Both the position numbers and the translations under genes were made by a program. A stretch of 7,765 nucleotides of DNA from Nocardioides sp. Lineage in GTDB: Bacteria; Actinomycetota; Actinomycetes; Propionibacteriales; Nocardioidaceae. This document shows, piece after piece, positions 1-5,471 of the stretch; position 1 is the first letter of the stretch, and every line of letters starts with the position of its first letter. A model generated the notes under the pieces. The model did no database searches. It saw nothing but the letters and a program-made list of their open reading frames with translations, and was not told the DNA's origin. The stretch is from the NCBI GenBank assembly GCA_029264225.1, contig JARICB010000364.1, positions 1-7,765 on the forward strand. Direction: 5' to 3'.

Positions 1-1060
1 CCGGCGCGTCGACAACCTCCGCAGCAAAGTCGCGGAGCTCGAGCACGCCCGCCGAGGAGAGGAGGCACTGATGCCCGACCTCGACGGCCAGATCGACTAC
101 ATCGAGGACGACGTCCTGCGTCTCATCTTCTTGTCCTGCCATCCCTGCCTGAGCGCGGAGTCGCGGGCCGCACTGACCCTGCGGCTCGTGGCCGGGCTCA
201 GCACCGCGGAGATCGCCCGCGGGTTCCTGGCCACCGAGTCGGCCATGGGGCAGCGGATCTCGCGAGCCAAGAGAACACTCTCCTCGGCCCACGCCGAGTT
301 CGAGCTGCCCACCGGCGACGAACGCACCCGGCGTCTTGACGACGTCATGGCGGTGATCTACCTGATCTTCAACGAGGGCTACACGGCCACCGCTGGCCAG
401 GACTGGATGCGACCGGCTCTCACCGACGAGGCGATCCGGCTCGCGCGGATGCTGGCCGCCGTCGCCCCCGACGAGCCCGAGGTGCTCGGTCTGCAGGCGC
501 TTTTGGAGATCCAGGGGTCGCGGACGGCAGCCCGCCTCGACGAGCACGGCGCCCCGGTCTTGCTGGAGGATCAGGACCGGACCCACTGGGACCGGCTGCA
601 GATCCGACGCGGGATGGGTGCCCTGCAGCAGGCCGAACGTCTCGCTGCGCGCGGGACGCCGGTCGGGAAGTACTTCCTCCAGGCCTCCATCGCCGCTCAG
701 CATGCCCGGGCGGAGCGTGCACAGGACACCGACTGGTCCCGGATCGCTGCCCTGTACGACGTCCTGTCCGACGCCGCGCCCGGTCCGGTGGTCGAGGTGA
801 ACCGCGCGGTCGCGCACGGCCGGGCGTTCGGCCCCGATGCCGGGCTCGCCGTGCTCGAGGGACTGGACCCCGATGATCTGGGCGACTCGGCACTCGTGCC
901 GAGCGTGCGCGGAGATCTGCTGGAGCGCGCCGGGCGCCACGCTCGGGCGAGCGCGGAGTTCGCCGACGCGGCCCTGCGGACCAGGAACGAGAGCGAGCGC
1001 GCTCTCCTGCGTCGGCGTGCCCTAGAGAACCTGGACAACCTGACACGGGGTGGTGACTAG
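1..1060 (+). CDS. ECF42-type RNA polymerase sigma factor, 5'-truncated by window
   Basis: C-terminal 352 residues of an extracytoplasmic-function sigma factor of the ECF42 type (DUF6596/TPR-like extension). The frame is open from base 2, so the ATG at 71 is internal: the codons before it (RRVDNLRSK...) read like the end of a sigma-2 region and linker. The sigma-4 helix-turn-helix is seen as LTLRLVAGLSTAEIARGFL followed by QRISRAKRTL. After it comes the long extension typical of this group, with LIFNEGY, then DWSRIAALYDVL and PVVEVNRAVAHGRAFGP, and a final SVRGDLLERAGRH helix pair. Family members are about 400 residues, so roughly 50-70 N-terminal residues lie upstream. ECF42 factors direct RNA polymerase to a small regulon and usually neighbour a DGPF/YCII-domain gene; none is visible here, and it could lie upstream. 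No anti-sigma factor is seen. The TAG stop interlocks with the stop of the convergent methyltransferase gene. Family assignment is firm; the inducing signal is unknown. Confidence 0.9.
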   Translation, partial: RRVDNLRSKVAELEHARRGEEALMPDLDGQIDYIEDDVLRLIFLSCHPCLSAESRAALTLRLVAGLSTAEIARGFLATESAMGQRISRAKRTLSSAHAEFELPTGDERTRRLDDVMAVIYLIFNEGYTATAGQDWMRPALTDEAIRLARMLAAVAPDEPEVLGLQALLEIQGSRTAARLDEHGAPVLLEDQDRTHWDRLQIRRGMGALQQAERLAARGTPVGKYFLQASIAAQHARAERAQDTDWSRIAALYDVLSDAAPGPVVEVNRAVAHGRAFGPDAGLAVLEGLDPDDLGDSALVPSVRGDLLERAGRHARASAEFADAALRTRNESERALLRRRALENLDNLTRGGD

Positions 1061-1683
1061 TCCGGGGACTTGGTGGCCGTGCACACGAACACACCGAAGT
1101 CTCGATCGTTCTTGACCACCGTGGTGGCGTCGACGAAGGCGATGTCGCTAAATCCGGCACGGGCCAACCGCTCGGCGAGCTCATGCCTGTCGAAACCGTC
1201 GTGGCCGTGGAAGTCGACCTTGTCGGCGTGGAATGCACCGTCGGGGTCCTCGTCCAGGTCGGCGATGGCCAACCGGCCACCCTCCACCAGGAGTGCTGCC
1301 ACAGACTGCAACAACGCATCCAGGTCATCCACGTGGTGCAACGCCATGGAACTCCACACCACGTCATAGGCCCCGTCGAGTCGGTCCACCGTGAGGTCTG
1401 CCTGCACGGCACGCAGTCGACCCTCGAGCCCGGCCTCCTCGATCCGCTGCCCCGCTACCTGCACCATCCCGGCGGAAGGATCGGTCACCACAACTGAGGC
1501 GACCCGGTCCGCGAGCAGGATGCTGAGGCGACCGGTGCCACCGCCGACATCGACCACGCGCATCCCAGGCGTGAGCTCCAGCGACTCCGCAATGCACCGT
1601 GCCACTGCCGCCTGACGTGCCTCGTGGGCGGGATCGTCGTCCCACGTCGCGGCCTGATCGTCGAATCCCTGGTGTTCGTGCAT
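1057..1683 (-). CDS. Class I SAM-dependent methyltransferase
   Basis: A 208-residue cytoplasmic methyltransferase of the Methyltransf_11/25 type with a Rossmann fold. SAM motif I is VVDVGGGTG at residues 43-51, the acidic residue that would hold the SAM ribose is D68 in VVVTDPSAGM, and the post-motif strand and helix is VVWSSMALHHVDDLDALL (108-125). VEGGRLAIADLDEDPDG (134-149) is the usual strand after the GG turn. The N-terminal FDDQAATWDDDP segment is typical of a family of small actinobacterial methyltransferases whose substrate is not known. The frame stays open upstream to 1854, but those 57 extra codons are Arg/Pro/Thr-rich and unlike the family, so the ATG at 1683 is chosen. A TAGTCT box seven bases upstream of this ATG fits a leaderless transcript, and no well-placed ribosome binding site is seen. 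The gene is convergent with the sigma factor gene and shares a CTAG with it. Confidence 0.9.
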   Translation of the reverse strand: MHEHQGFDDQAATWDDDPAHEARQAAVARCIAESLELTPGMRVVDVGGGTGRLSILLADRVASVVVTDPSAGMVQVAGQRIEEAGLEGRLRAVQADLTVDRLDGAYDVVWSSMALHHVDDLDALLQSVAALLVEGGRLAIADLDEDPDGAFHADKVDFHGHDGFDRHELAERLARAGFSDIAFVDATTVVKNDRDFGVFVCTATKSPD

Positions 1684-1690
1684 GCCCTCG

Positions 1691-1696
1691 AGACTA
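1691..1696 (-). promoter_or_regulatory. Candidate -10 box of the methyltransferase gene
   Basis: On the minus strand the hexamer is TAGTCT, fitting the actinobacterial TAnnnT pattern, and ends seven bases before the ATG at 1683. That spacing would start transcription at or next to the A of the ATG and give a leaderless mRNA. No good -35 hexamer is seen 16-18 bases upstream. A partly symmetric GTAGGTAGGTCAACTAC (1709-1725, read on the minus strand) lies where a -35 or an operator would be. Inference from pattern only. Confidence 0.35.
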
Positions 1697-1790
1697 GCCC
1701 CGCCAGTAGTTGACCTACCTACAACCAGGTTGGGCTCTGCCTGTCCGACACCACGAGGGCCACTTCGACTGCGGATCGGCGTCGCGGGGC

Positions 1791-1828
1791 GGCGTGTCGC
1801 GGGCGGCGTACGGCGTGTTGCGGCGTAC
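1791..1828. repeat. Imperfect tandem repeat, GGCGTGTYGCGG..GGCGTAC
   Basis: Two adjacent units start with GGCGTGT and end with GGCGTAC: the first is 21 bases (1791-1811), the second 17 bases (1812-1828) and lacks four central bases. The part from 1808 to 1828 is also an interrupted inverted repeat (GTACGgCG, five bases, CGgCGTAC), so it could be a protein site or a weak hairpin. Role unknown; it may be chance in GC-rich DNA. Confidence 0.4.
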
Positions 1829-1885
1829 GACGCGCTGAACCGGCCCGGTCCCAACGTTCTGGGCTCGACTGTAGACGGCCTGCTC

Positions 1886-2506
1886 TCAGATCCCGCTGGC
1901 TCGGCGCAGTAGCTGGTCGAACGGAGTCGGTTGCGCGAACTCCTCCTCGACGGTGCGCCGGTTCACCACCGCACTGTCGACGCGCGACACCTTGCCCATC
2001 AGGGCAGCGAGCTCCCCCGCCGCTCGGGCGATGCGAGGCTCGAGGCCCTCGTCGCCGAAGTCGCCGGTCGAGGCGAAGACGCCGGTCGGTACGACGACCG
2101 CGTGCAGGTAGGCGAACAGCGGCCGCAGCGCGTGCTCCAGCACCAGGGAGTGTCGGCTCGTGCCGGCGGTGGCGGCCACCAGCACCGGCTTGCCGTCGAG
2201 CAGCCCCTCCTCCAGCACGTCGAAGAAGGTCTTGAAGAGGCCCGAGTAGGACGCGGAGAAGACCGGCGTGACGACCACGAGGCCATCGGCGCGGCGTACC
2301 GCCTCGATCGCCTCCCCCAGCTCGGGTCCGGGGAAGCCGGTGAGCAGGTGGTCGGTGAGTTGATGGGCCAGGTCACGCAGCTCGATCGTGGTGACCTCGA
2401 CCTCCTCCAGCGCCTCGACGGTGGCGGCGGCGAGGCTGTCGCCCAGCAGTCGGGTCGAGGATGGCGTGGACAGACCGGCCGAGATCACCAGCAGCGACGT
2501 CGTCAT
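1886..2506 (-). CDS. NAD(P)H-dependent FMN reductase, CE1759 family (partner of luciferase-like monooxygenase)
   Basis: A 206-residue flavodoxin-like reductase that would reduce FMN with NAD(P)H and pass the free FMNH2 to the monooxygenase encoded just upstream. The phosphate-binding loop is ISAGLSTPSSTRLL at residues 8-21 after a TTSLLV strand. The second flavin-contact segment is VVVTPVFSASYSGLFKTFFD (77-96), followed by GKPVLVAATAGTSRHSLVLE (105-124). Length and layout match the group known as LLM-partnered FMN reductases (CE1759 family). The ATG overlaps the TGA of the monooxygenase gene as ATGA, and GAGG (2514-2517, minus strand) lies seven bases before it, so it has its own ribosome binding site as well as translational coupling. 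It would be controlled by the same promoter and MarR operator as the monooxygenase. The physiological substrate of the pair is unknown. Confidence 0.93.
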   Translation of the reverse strand: MTTSLLVISAGLSTPSSTRLLGDSLAAATVEALEEVEVTTIELRDLAHQLTDHLLTGFPGPELGEAIEAVRRADGLVVVTPVFSASYSGLFKTFFDVLEEGLLDGKPVLVAATAGTSRHSLVLEHALRPLFAYLHAVVVPTGVFASTGDFGDEGLEPRIARAAGELAALMGKVSRVDSAVVNRRTVEEEFAQPTPFDQLLRRASGI

Positions 2507-3651
2507 ACCCGCACCTCGGCATCCTCGACGCGGCGACCGGTCGCAGCGTCGGCCGCGGCGTGGACGGTGGAGTCCTGGGCGCCGCCGGCCGCCGCGACGA
2601 GCGAGGCGTGGGTGGGTGCCTCGGGGATGTGTGCGGGACGGCCCTCGGCGAACCCCTTGCGCAGCTCGGGCAGGATCTCACCCAGCAGGTCGAGCTGCTC
2701 CAGGACCATCTTGAGCGGCAGCCCGGCGTGGTCGATCAGGAAGAGTTGGCGCTGGTAGTGGCCGGCGTAGTCGCGGAACGACAGGGTGCGTTCGAGCACC
2801 TGCTGCGGCGACCCGACGGTCAGCGGCGTGGCCTCGGTGAATTCCTCCAGCGACGGACCGTGACCGTAGACGGGGGCGTTGTCGAAGTAGGGACGGAAGT
2901 CGTTCCAGGCGTCCTGGCTGTTCTTGCGCATGAAGAACTGGCCGCCCAGGCCGACGATCGCGGTGTCCGCGGGACCGTGGCCGTAGTGCTCCCAACGCTC
3001 CCGGTAGAGCCCCACCATCTGCTCGGTGTGCGAGGCGGGCCAGAAGATGTGGTTGTGGAAGAACCCGTCACCGTAGAAGGCAGCCTGCTCGGCGATCTCG
3101 GGGCTGCGGATAGCGCCGTGCCACACGAACGGAGGTACGCCGTCCAGCGGGCGTGGTGTGGAGGTGTAGCCCTGCAGAGGGGTGCGGAAACGACCCTTCC
3201 AGTTGACGACGTCCTCGCGCCACAGCTGGTGCAGCAGGGCGTAATTCTCCAGCGCCAGGTTGAGCCCCTGCCGGATGTCCTTGCCGAACCAGGGGTAGAC
3301 CGGACCGGTGTTGCCGCGGCCCATCATCAGGTCCACGCGGCCACCCGAGAGGTGCTGCAACTTCGCGTAGTTCTCCGCGATCAGGACCGGGTCGTTGGTG
3401 GTGATCAGCGTCGTGGCGGTCGAGAGCATGATCCGCTTCGTCTGCGCGCCGATCCATGCCAGCGTCGTGGTGGGGGCCGAGGCGATGAACGGCGGGTTGT
3501 GGTGCTCGCCGGTCGCGAACACGTCGAGGCCGATGTCTTCGGCCTTCTTGGCGATCTCGACGGTCGCCTGGATGCGCTCGAACTCGGTCGGGGTGCGGCC
3601 GGTCGTCGGATCGGTGGTGACGTCGCCGACGCTGAAGATGCCGATCTGCAT
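2503..3651 (-). CDS. FMN-dependent luciferase-like monooxygenase, CE1758 family
   Basis: A 382-residue bacterial-luciferase-fold (TIM barrel) flavin monooxygenase that would use FMNH2 and O2 to oxidise an unidentified organic substrate in the cytoplasm. Family marks are the N-terminal MQIGIFSVGD strand, GLDVFATGEHHNPPF (41-55), the long IMLSTATTLITTNDPVLIAE segment (74-93), SGGRVDLMMGRGN (102-114), and PPFVWHGAIRSPEIAEQAAFYGDGFF (173-198). The last 35 or so residues (AAAGGAQDSTVHAAADAATG...) are Ala-rich, low in complexity and probably a flexible tail. This is the putative FMN-dependent monooxygenase type normally encoded next to a CE1759-type FMN reductase, as here. The ATG is well supported: GGAGG lies six bases upstream, and the first residues match the usual barrel start. 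The gene is first in the operon and divergent from a MarR regulator gene, with an operator-like palindrome in its promoter region. Family firm; reaction unknown. Confidence 0.94.
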   Translation of the reverse strand: MQIGIFSVGDVTTDPTTGRTPTEFERIQATVEIAKKAEDIGLDVFATGEHHNPPFIASAPTTTLAWIGAQTKRIMLSTATTLITTNDPVLIAENYAKLQHLSGGRVDLMMGRGNTGPVYPWFGKDIRQGLNLALENYALLHQLWREDVVNWKGRFRTPLQGYTSTPRPLDGVPPFVWHGAIRSPEIAEQAAFYGDGFFHNHIFWPASHTEQMVGLYRERWEHYGHGPADTAIVGLGGQFFMRKNSQDAWNDFRPYFDNAPVYGHGPSLEEFTEATPLTVGSPQQVLERTLSFRDYAGHYQRQLFLIDHAGLPLKMVLEQLDLLGEILPELRKGFAEGRPAHIPEAPTHASLVAAAGGAQDSTVHAAADAATGRRVEDAEVRV

Positions 3652-3657
3652 GCTGTA

Positions 3658-3662
3658 CCTCC
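3658..3662 (-). promoter_or_regulatory. Strong ribosome binding site of the monooxygenase gene
   Basis: Minus-strand GGAGG is followed by six bases (TACAGC) and the ATG at 3651. It is the clearest Shine-Dalgarno site in the window and fixes the monooxygenase start. Confidence 0.8.
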
Positions 3663-3694
3663 GGAATACGTGGTCTCGACCGCCACCACAGTTT

Positions 3695-3723
3695 TAGTGA
3701 CATGTCACTTACTTAGGACTCAA
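3695..3723 (-). promoter_or_regulatory. Candidate promoter of the monooxygenase-reductase operon
   Basis: On the minus strand a TTGAGT hexamer (3718-3723) is a good -35 candidate. Seventeen bases downstream is TCACTA (3695-3700), a poor -10; TAAAAC just beyond it is an alternative. Whichever is used, the 14-bp palindrome at 3696-3709 lies between or over the promoter elements, so a bound protein should block RNA polymerase. This would leave a leader of about 40 bases with the ribosome binding site near its end. The -10 is ambiguous, so confidence is low. Confidence 0.35.
3696..3709. promoter_or_regulatory. Operator-like palindrome 1 (AGTGACATGTCACT)
   Basis: A perfect 14-bp palindrome, AGTGACATGTCACT, lies in the probable promoter of the monooxygenase operon. 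Its core GTGACATGTCAC (3697-3708) is repeated with small changes at 3797-3808 and 3831-3842. Size and symmetry suit a dimeric winged-helix regulator, and the MarR protein encoded across the gap is the obvious candidate. Palindromy and repetition are seen directly; the binding protein is inferred. Confidence 0.7.
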
Positions 3724-3746
3724 CGGGAGGGGGACGGTCACTATTC

Positions 3747-3758
3747 CCGCGGCCGCGG
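3747..3758. repeat. 12-bp GC palindrome in the divergent region
   Basis: CCGCGGCCGCGG is a perfect palindrome between the two divergent promoters, followed at 3765-3772 by GGGGCCCC. It shares nothing with the GTGA/TCA operators. It may be a site for another protein or chance in GC-rich DNA. Confidence 0.35.
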
Positions 3759-3796
3759 AGGTCAGGGGCCCCGCTTCGACGCACCGCGCTCGATCA

Positions 3797-3808
3797 GTGA
3801 TGCGTCAT
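3797..3808. promoter_or_regulatory. Operator-like palindrome 2 (GTGATGCGTCAT)
   Basis: Second copy of the GTGA-YRYG-TCA motif, here GTGATGCGTCAT. TGATGCGTCA matches copy 3 at nine of ten core bases. It lies between the two promoters, centred 100 bp from copy 1 and 34 bp from copy 3, and next to an AT-rich TATATC (3810-3815) that could be a -10 of a second promoter. Probably a weaker or auxiliary regulator site. Confidence 0.55.
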
Positions 3809-3826
3809 CTATATCCTGCACCCACG

Positions 3827-3858
3827 TTGCGTGACGCGTCAACTAGTTGCGTTAGGCT
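3827..3858 (+). promoter_or_regulatory. Candidate marR promoter giving a leaderless mRNA
   Basis: TAGGCT (3853-3858) fits the TAnnnT -10 pattern and is followed by six bases and then the ATG at 3865, so transcription would start at or within a base or so of the start codon. No purine-rich ribosome binding site precedes the ATG, as expected of a leaderless message. TTGCGT (3827-3832, 20-base spacer) or GTGACG (3831-3836, 16-base spacer) may serve as the -35. Operator 3 lies between the elements. Confidence 0.5.
3831..3842. promoter_or_regulatory. Operator-like palindrome 3 (GTGACGCGTCAA) in the marR promoter
   Basis: Third copy, with a perfect 10-bp TGACGCGTCA core (3832-3841). It lies immediately upstream of the proposed marR -10 box, where a bound repressor would stop marR transcription. 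It is followed by another small palindrome, AACTAGTT (3841-3848), and flanked by two GTTGCGT copies (3826-3832 and 3846-3852). This position suggests autorepression. Confidence 0.65.
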
Positions 3859-3864
3859 GGCGCC

Positions 3865-4323
3865 ATGACCTCCACCTGGCTCACCGACGCCGAACAGCGC
3901 GCTTGGCGCAACTGGCTCACGGCGAGCGCGAAGTTGCCGGCAGCACTGCACCGACAGTTGCAGCGCGACTCCGCCTTGTCGCTGCCGGACTTCGAGGTGC
4001 TCGTTCACCTCACCGAGACCGCCGCTGCTCGCGCGCGGGTCTCCGAGCTCGCCCAGACCTTGCAATGGGAGCGCAGTCGCCTCTCCCACCACATCAAGCG
4101 CATGGAGAGTCGTGGCCTGGTGGCCCGGGAGGAGTGCGTCGATGACGGCCGTGGGGCCTACGTCGTCCTGACCGATCAGGGCCGATTGGCGCTCGAGCGC
4201 GCCGCTCCCGAGCATGCGCGGACCGTGAAGAGCCTGGTGTTCGACTCACTCACCCCGCAGGAACTGGAGGCGTTCACGTCCGCCGTGAGCAAGGTCCTGA
4301 CCCGGCTGGATCAGGTCGGCTGA
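3865..4323 (+). CDS. MarR-family transcriptional regulator
   Basis: A 152-residue winged-helix regulator of the MarR type, acting as a DNA-binding dimer in the cytoplasm. N-terminal helices (LTDAEQRAWRNWL, residues 6-18) would form part of the dimer interface. The helix-turn-helix runs through SLPDFEVLVHLTE (39-51), RVSELAQTLQWE (58-69) and the recognition helix RSRLSHHIKRMESRGLV (70-86). The wing is REECVDDGRGAYVVLTDQG (88-106), including the conserved Asp-x-Arg turn (D94, R96). C91 in the wing is the only cysteine. The C-terminal helix LTPQELEAFTSAVSKVLTRL closes the dimer domain. The gene is divergent from the monooxygenase-reductase operon and preceded by palindromes matching a MarR-type site, so it is most likely an autorepressor and local repressor of that operon. 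The ligand is unknown. The ATG is supported by the -10 box six bases upstream. Its end overlaps the convergent nnaR-like gene by 13 bp. Confidence 0.93.
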   Translation: MTSTWLTDAEQRAWRNWLTASAKLPAALHRQLQRDSALSLPDFEVLVHLTETAAARARVSELAQTLQWERSRLSHHIKRMESRGLVAREECVDDGRGAYVVLTDQGRLALERAAPEHARTVKSLVFDSLTPQELEAFTSAVSKVLTRLDQVG

Positions 4324-5471
4324 CCCGGCCGGGCCCGAGCCGGGTCAGGAGCCCCCGGAAGCGACACCGCCAACCGATACCCGCGCTTGACGACCGTCTG
4401 CACCGCCTTGGCACCCAGCGCGGCCCGCAGTCGGGCAACGGCCATCTCGACGGCATGCTCGGAGCCCGCGGTCCCCGAGGGCAGCATCGACAGAAGGGCT
4501 CGACGTGAGACCACGGTGCCCGGGTCGGCGACCAAGGCCTGGAGGACCGCAGTCGGCGCTGGGGACAACTTCACCTCGGCCCCGTCGAGCAGGACCTCGT
4601 CGCCGTGGAGCAGCAACGTGTGGTCGCCGACGAGTGCGATCGTGACGCCCGAGCGACGCGAGGGCAGTTCGGTCTCGAGTTGTTTGATCATGGCCGCGAG
4701 GCGCGACCGGTCCGGGTAGATCGTCGGCACGTCCCACATCTCAAAAGCTGCGGCGGTCACCGGCCCCACGCAAGACGCGACTACGTCGTTCTGGAACGCC
4801 GAGACCAGTTCCTCTCGACGCCCGGTCGAACCGGCGGCCGCCATCAGCGCCGCCACCGCGGGCGCCGAAGTGAAGGTCACCGCATCCAACTTCCGCTCGA
4901 CGATCATGTCGATCATCGAGAAGATCGGCCCCGGATCCTCGGCGGAGACGACCCGGTAGACGGTCACGGTGCTCACGTCGGCACCTTGACGCCGCAACGC
5001 GTGGGCCACTATCGACAGCGACTGTCCGTGCTCCTGGACCACGATCCGCAGCCCCTCGAGGGATCGTCCGCGTAGGTGCTCCAGCACGTCCTCGAAGCAT
5101 TCCGACTCGGGCGCCCAGTGCTCACGCAGCCCGCGGGCACGAAGAGCTCCGACACTCTTCGGACCACGCGCCAGGATCTCCGCCTCCCCCAGTGACGCGA
5201 CCAGGTCGTTGGCCAGGCCCCATCGTTGCGCCGCCTCGAACCACGCCTTCATCCCGATACCGGTGGTGGCCAGGAAGAGGTCCACGGGGCGACTCAGCAC
5301 CTCGACGGTCGCGGCCCGAAGTTCGGCCTCGTTGACCTCACTGGGCGCCTGCGAAAGGGCGGGCGCCCACTCCACGACCGCCCCGCGCCGCTCGAGGAGG
5401 CTGACCTGTTCCTCGAACTTGCGCACGGCGGTCACACCGATACGAAATCCACGCAGGGGGCTCTCGCTCAC
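4311..5471 (-). CDS. nnaR: NnaR-type regulator: uroporphyrinogen-III synthase-like domain fused to winged helix
   Basis: A 386-residue two-domain protein. Residues about 8-260 have the HemD (uroporphyrinogen-III synthase) fold, with GFRIGVTAVRKFEEQVSLLERRGA at the start, VDLFLATTGIGMKAWFEAA, EGLRIVVQEHG, ADVSTVTVYRVV, LDAVTFTSAPAVAALM and VASCVGPVTAAAF. Residues about 285-370 form an OmpR/PhoB-type winged helix, with KLSPAPTAVLQALVADPGTVVSR, then EHAVEMAVARLRAALG and the hallmark VVKRGYRLAV. This layout is that of NnaR of Streptomyces and the related mycobacterial proteins, which act in control of nitrate/nitrite assimilation together with GlnR. No receiver domain is present, so it is not a phosphorelay response regulator. 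The start is GTG, overlapping the nirD stop as GTGA without a good ribosome binding site, so it is probably made by coupled translation with NirBD. Whether the HemD part is an enzyme or a tetrapyrrole sensor cannot be told here. The 3' end overlaps marR by 13 bp. Confidence 0.88.
   Translation of the reverse strand: MSESPLRGFRIGVTAVRKFEEQVSLLERRGAVVEWAPALSQAPSEVNEAELRAATVEVLSRPVDLFLATTGIGMKAWFEAAQRWGLANDLVASLGEAEILARGPKSVGALRARGLREHWAPESECFEDVLEHLRGRSLEGLRIVVQEHGQSLSIVAHALRRQGADVSTVTVYRVVSAEDPGPIFSMIDMIVERKLDAVTFTSAPAVAALMAAAGSTGRREELVSAFQNDVVASCVGPVTAAAFEMWDVPTIYPDRSRLAAMIKQLETELPSRRSGVTIALVGDHTLLLHGDEVLLDGAEVKLSPAPTAVLQALVADPGTVVSRRALLSMLPSGTAGSEHAVEMAVARLRAALGAKAVQTVVKRGYRLAVSLPGAPDPARARPGQPT
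4320..4348. terminator. Hairpin at the convergent marR/nnaR ends
   Basis: A perfect 10-bp inverted repeat, CTGACCCGGC (4320-4329) and GCCGGGTCAG (4339-4348), encloses a nine-base loop. It begins at the TGA stop of marR and lies wholly inside the last codons of the nnaR-like gene. The strong GC stem suits transcription termination in both directions, but neither side has a T-run, so it may instead slow polymerase or protect 3' ends. The structure is certain as sequence; the function is inferred. Confidence 0.5.

Larger units (their letters stand above)
1684..1885. other. Intergenic gap with GC-rich short repeats
   Basis: This 202-bp gap lies between the end of the reductase gene and the start of the methyltransferase gene, both on the minus strand. 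No convincing gene was found. The half nearer the methyltransferase should hold its promoter. The rest contains a GC-rich imperfect tandem repeat (1791-1828) and a small palindrome ACCGGCCCGGT (1839-1849). No hairpin followed by a T-run is present to end the reductase transcript, so read-through into the methyltransferase gene is possible. Confidence 0.6.

Noticed and set aside
71..73. ATG at 71 as the true start of the sigma factor
   Set aside because: The frame is open to the window edge, the upstream codons read like the sigma-2/linker region, and starting here would remove the domain needed for promoter opening.
420..1412. A 330-codon open frame on the minus strand
   Set aside because: It spans the sigma factor gene antisense and the methyltransferase gene in another frame; its product is mostly Arg/Pro/Ser without domains.
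1684..1854. N-terminal extension of the methyltransferase to an ATG at 1854
   Set aside because: The 57 extra residues are low-complexity and absent from the family, while a family-like start and a -10 box support the ATG at 1683.
2461..3834. A 457-codon open frame on the plus strand
   Set aside because: It runs antisense through the reductase and monooxygenase genes, and its Val/Gly/Arg-rich product looks like a GC-rich shadow. The minus-strand proteins match known families over their full length.
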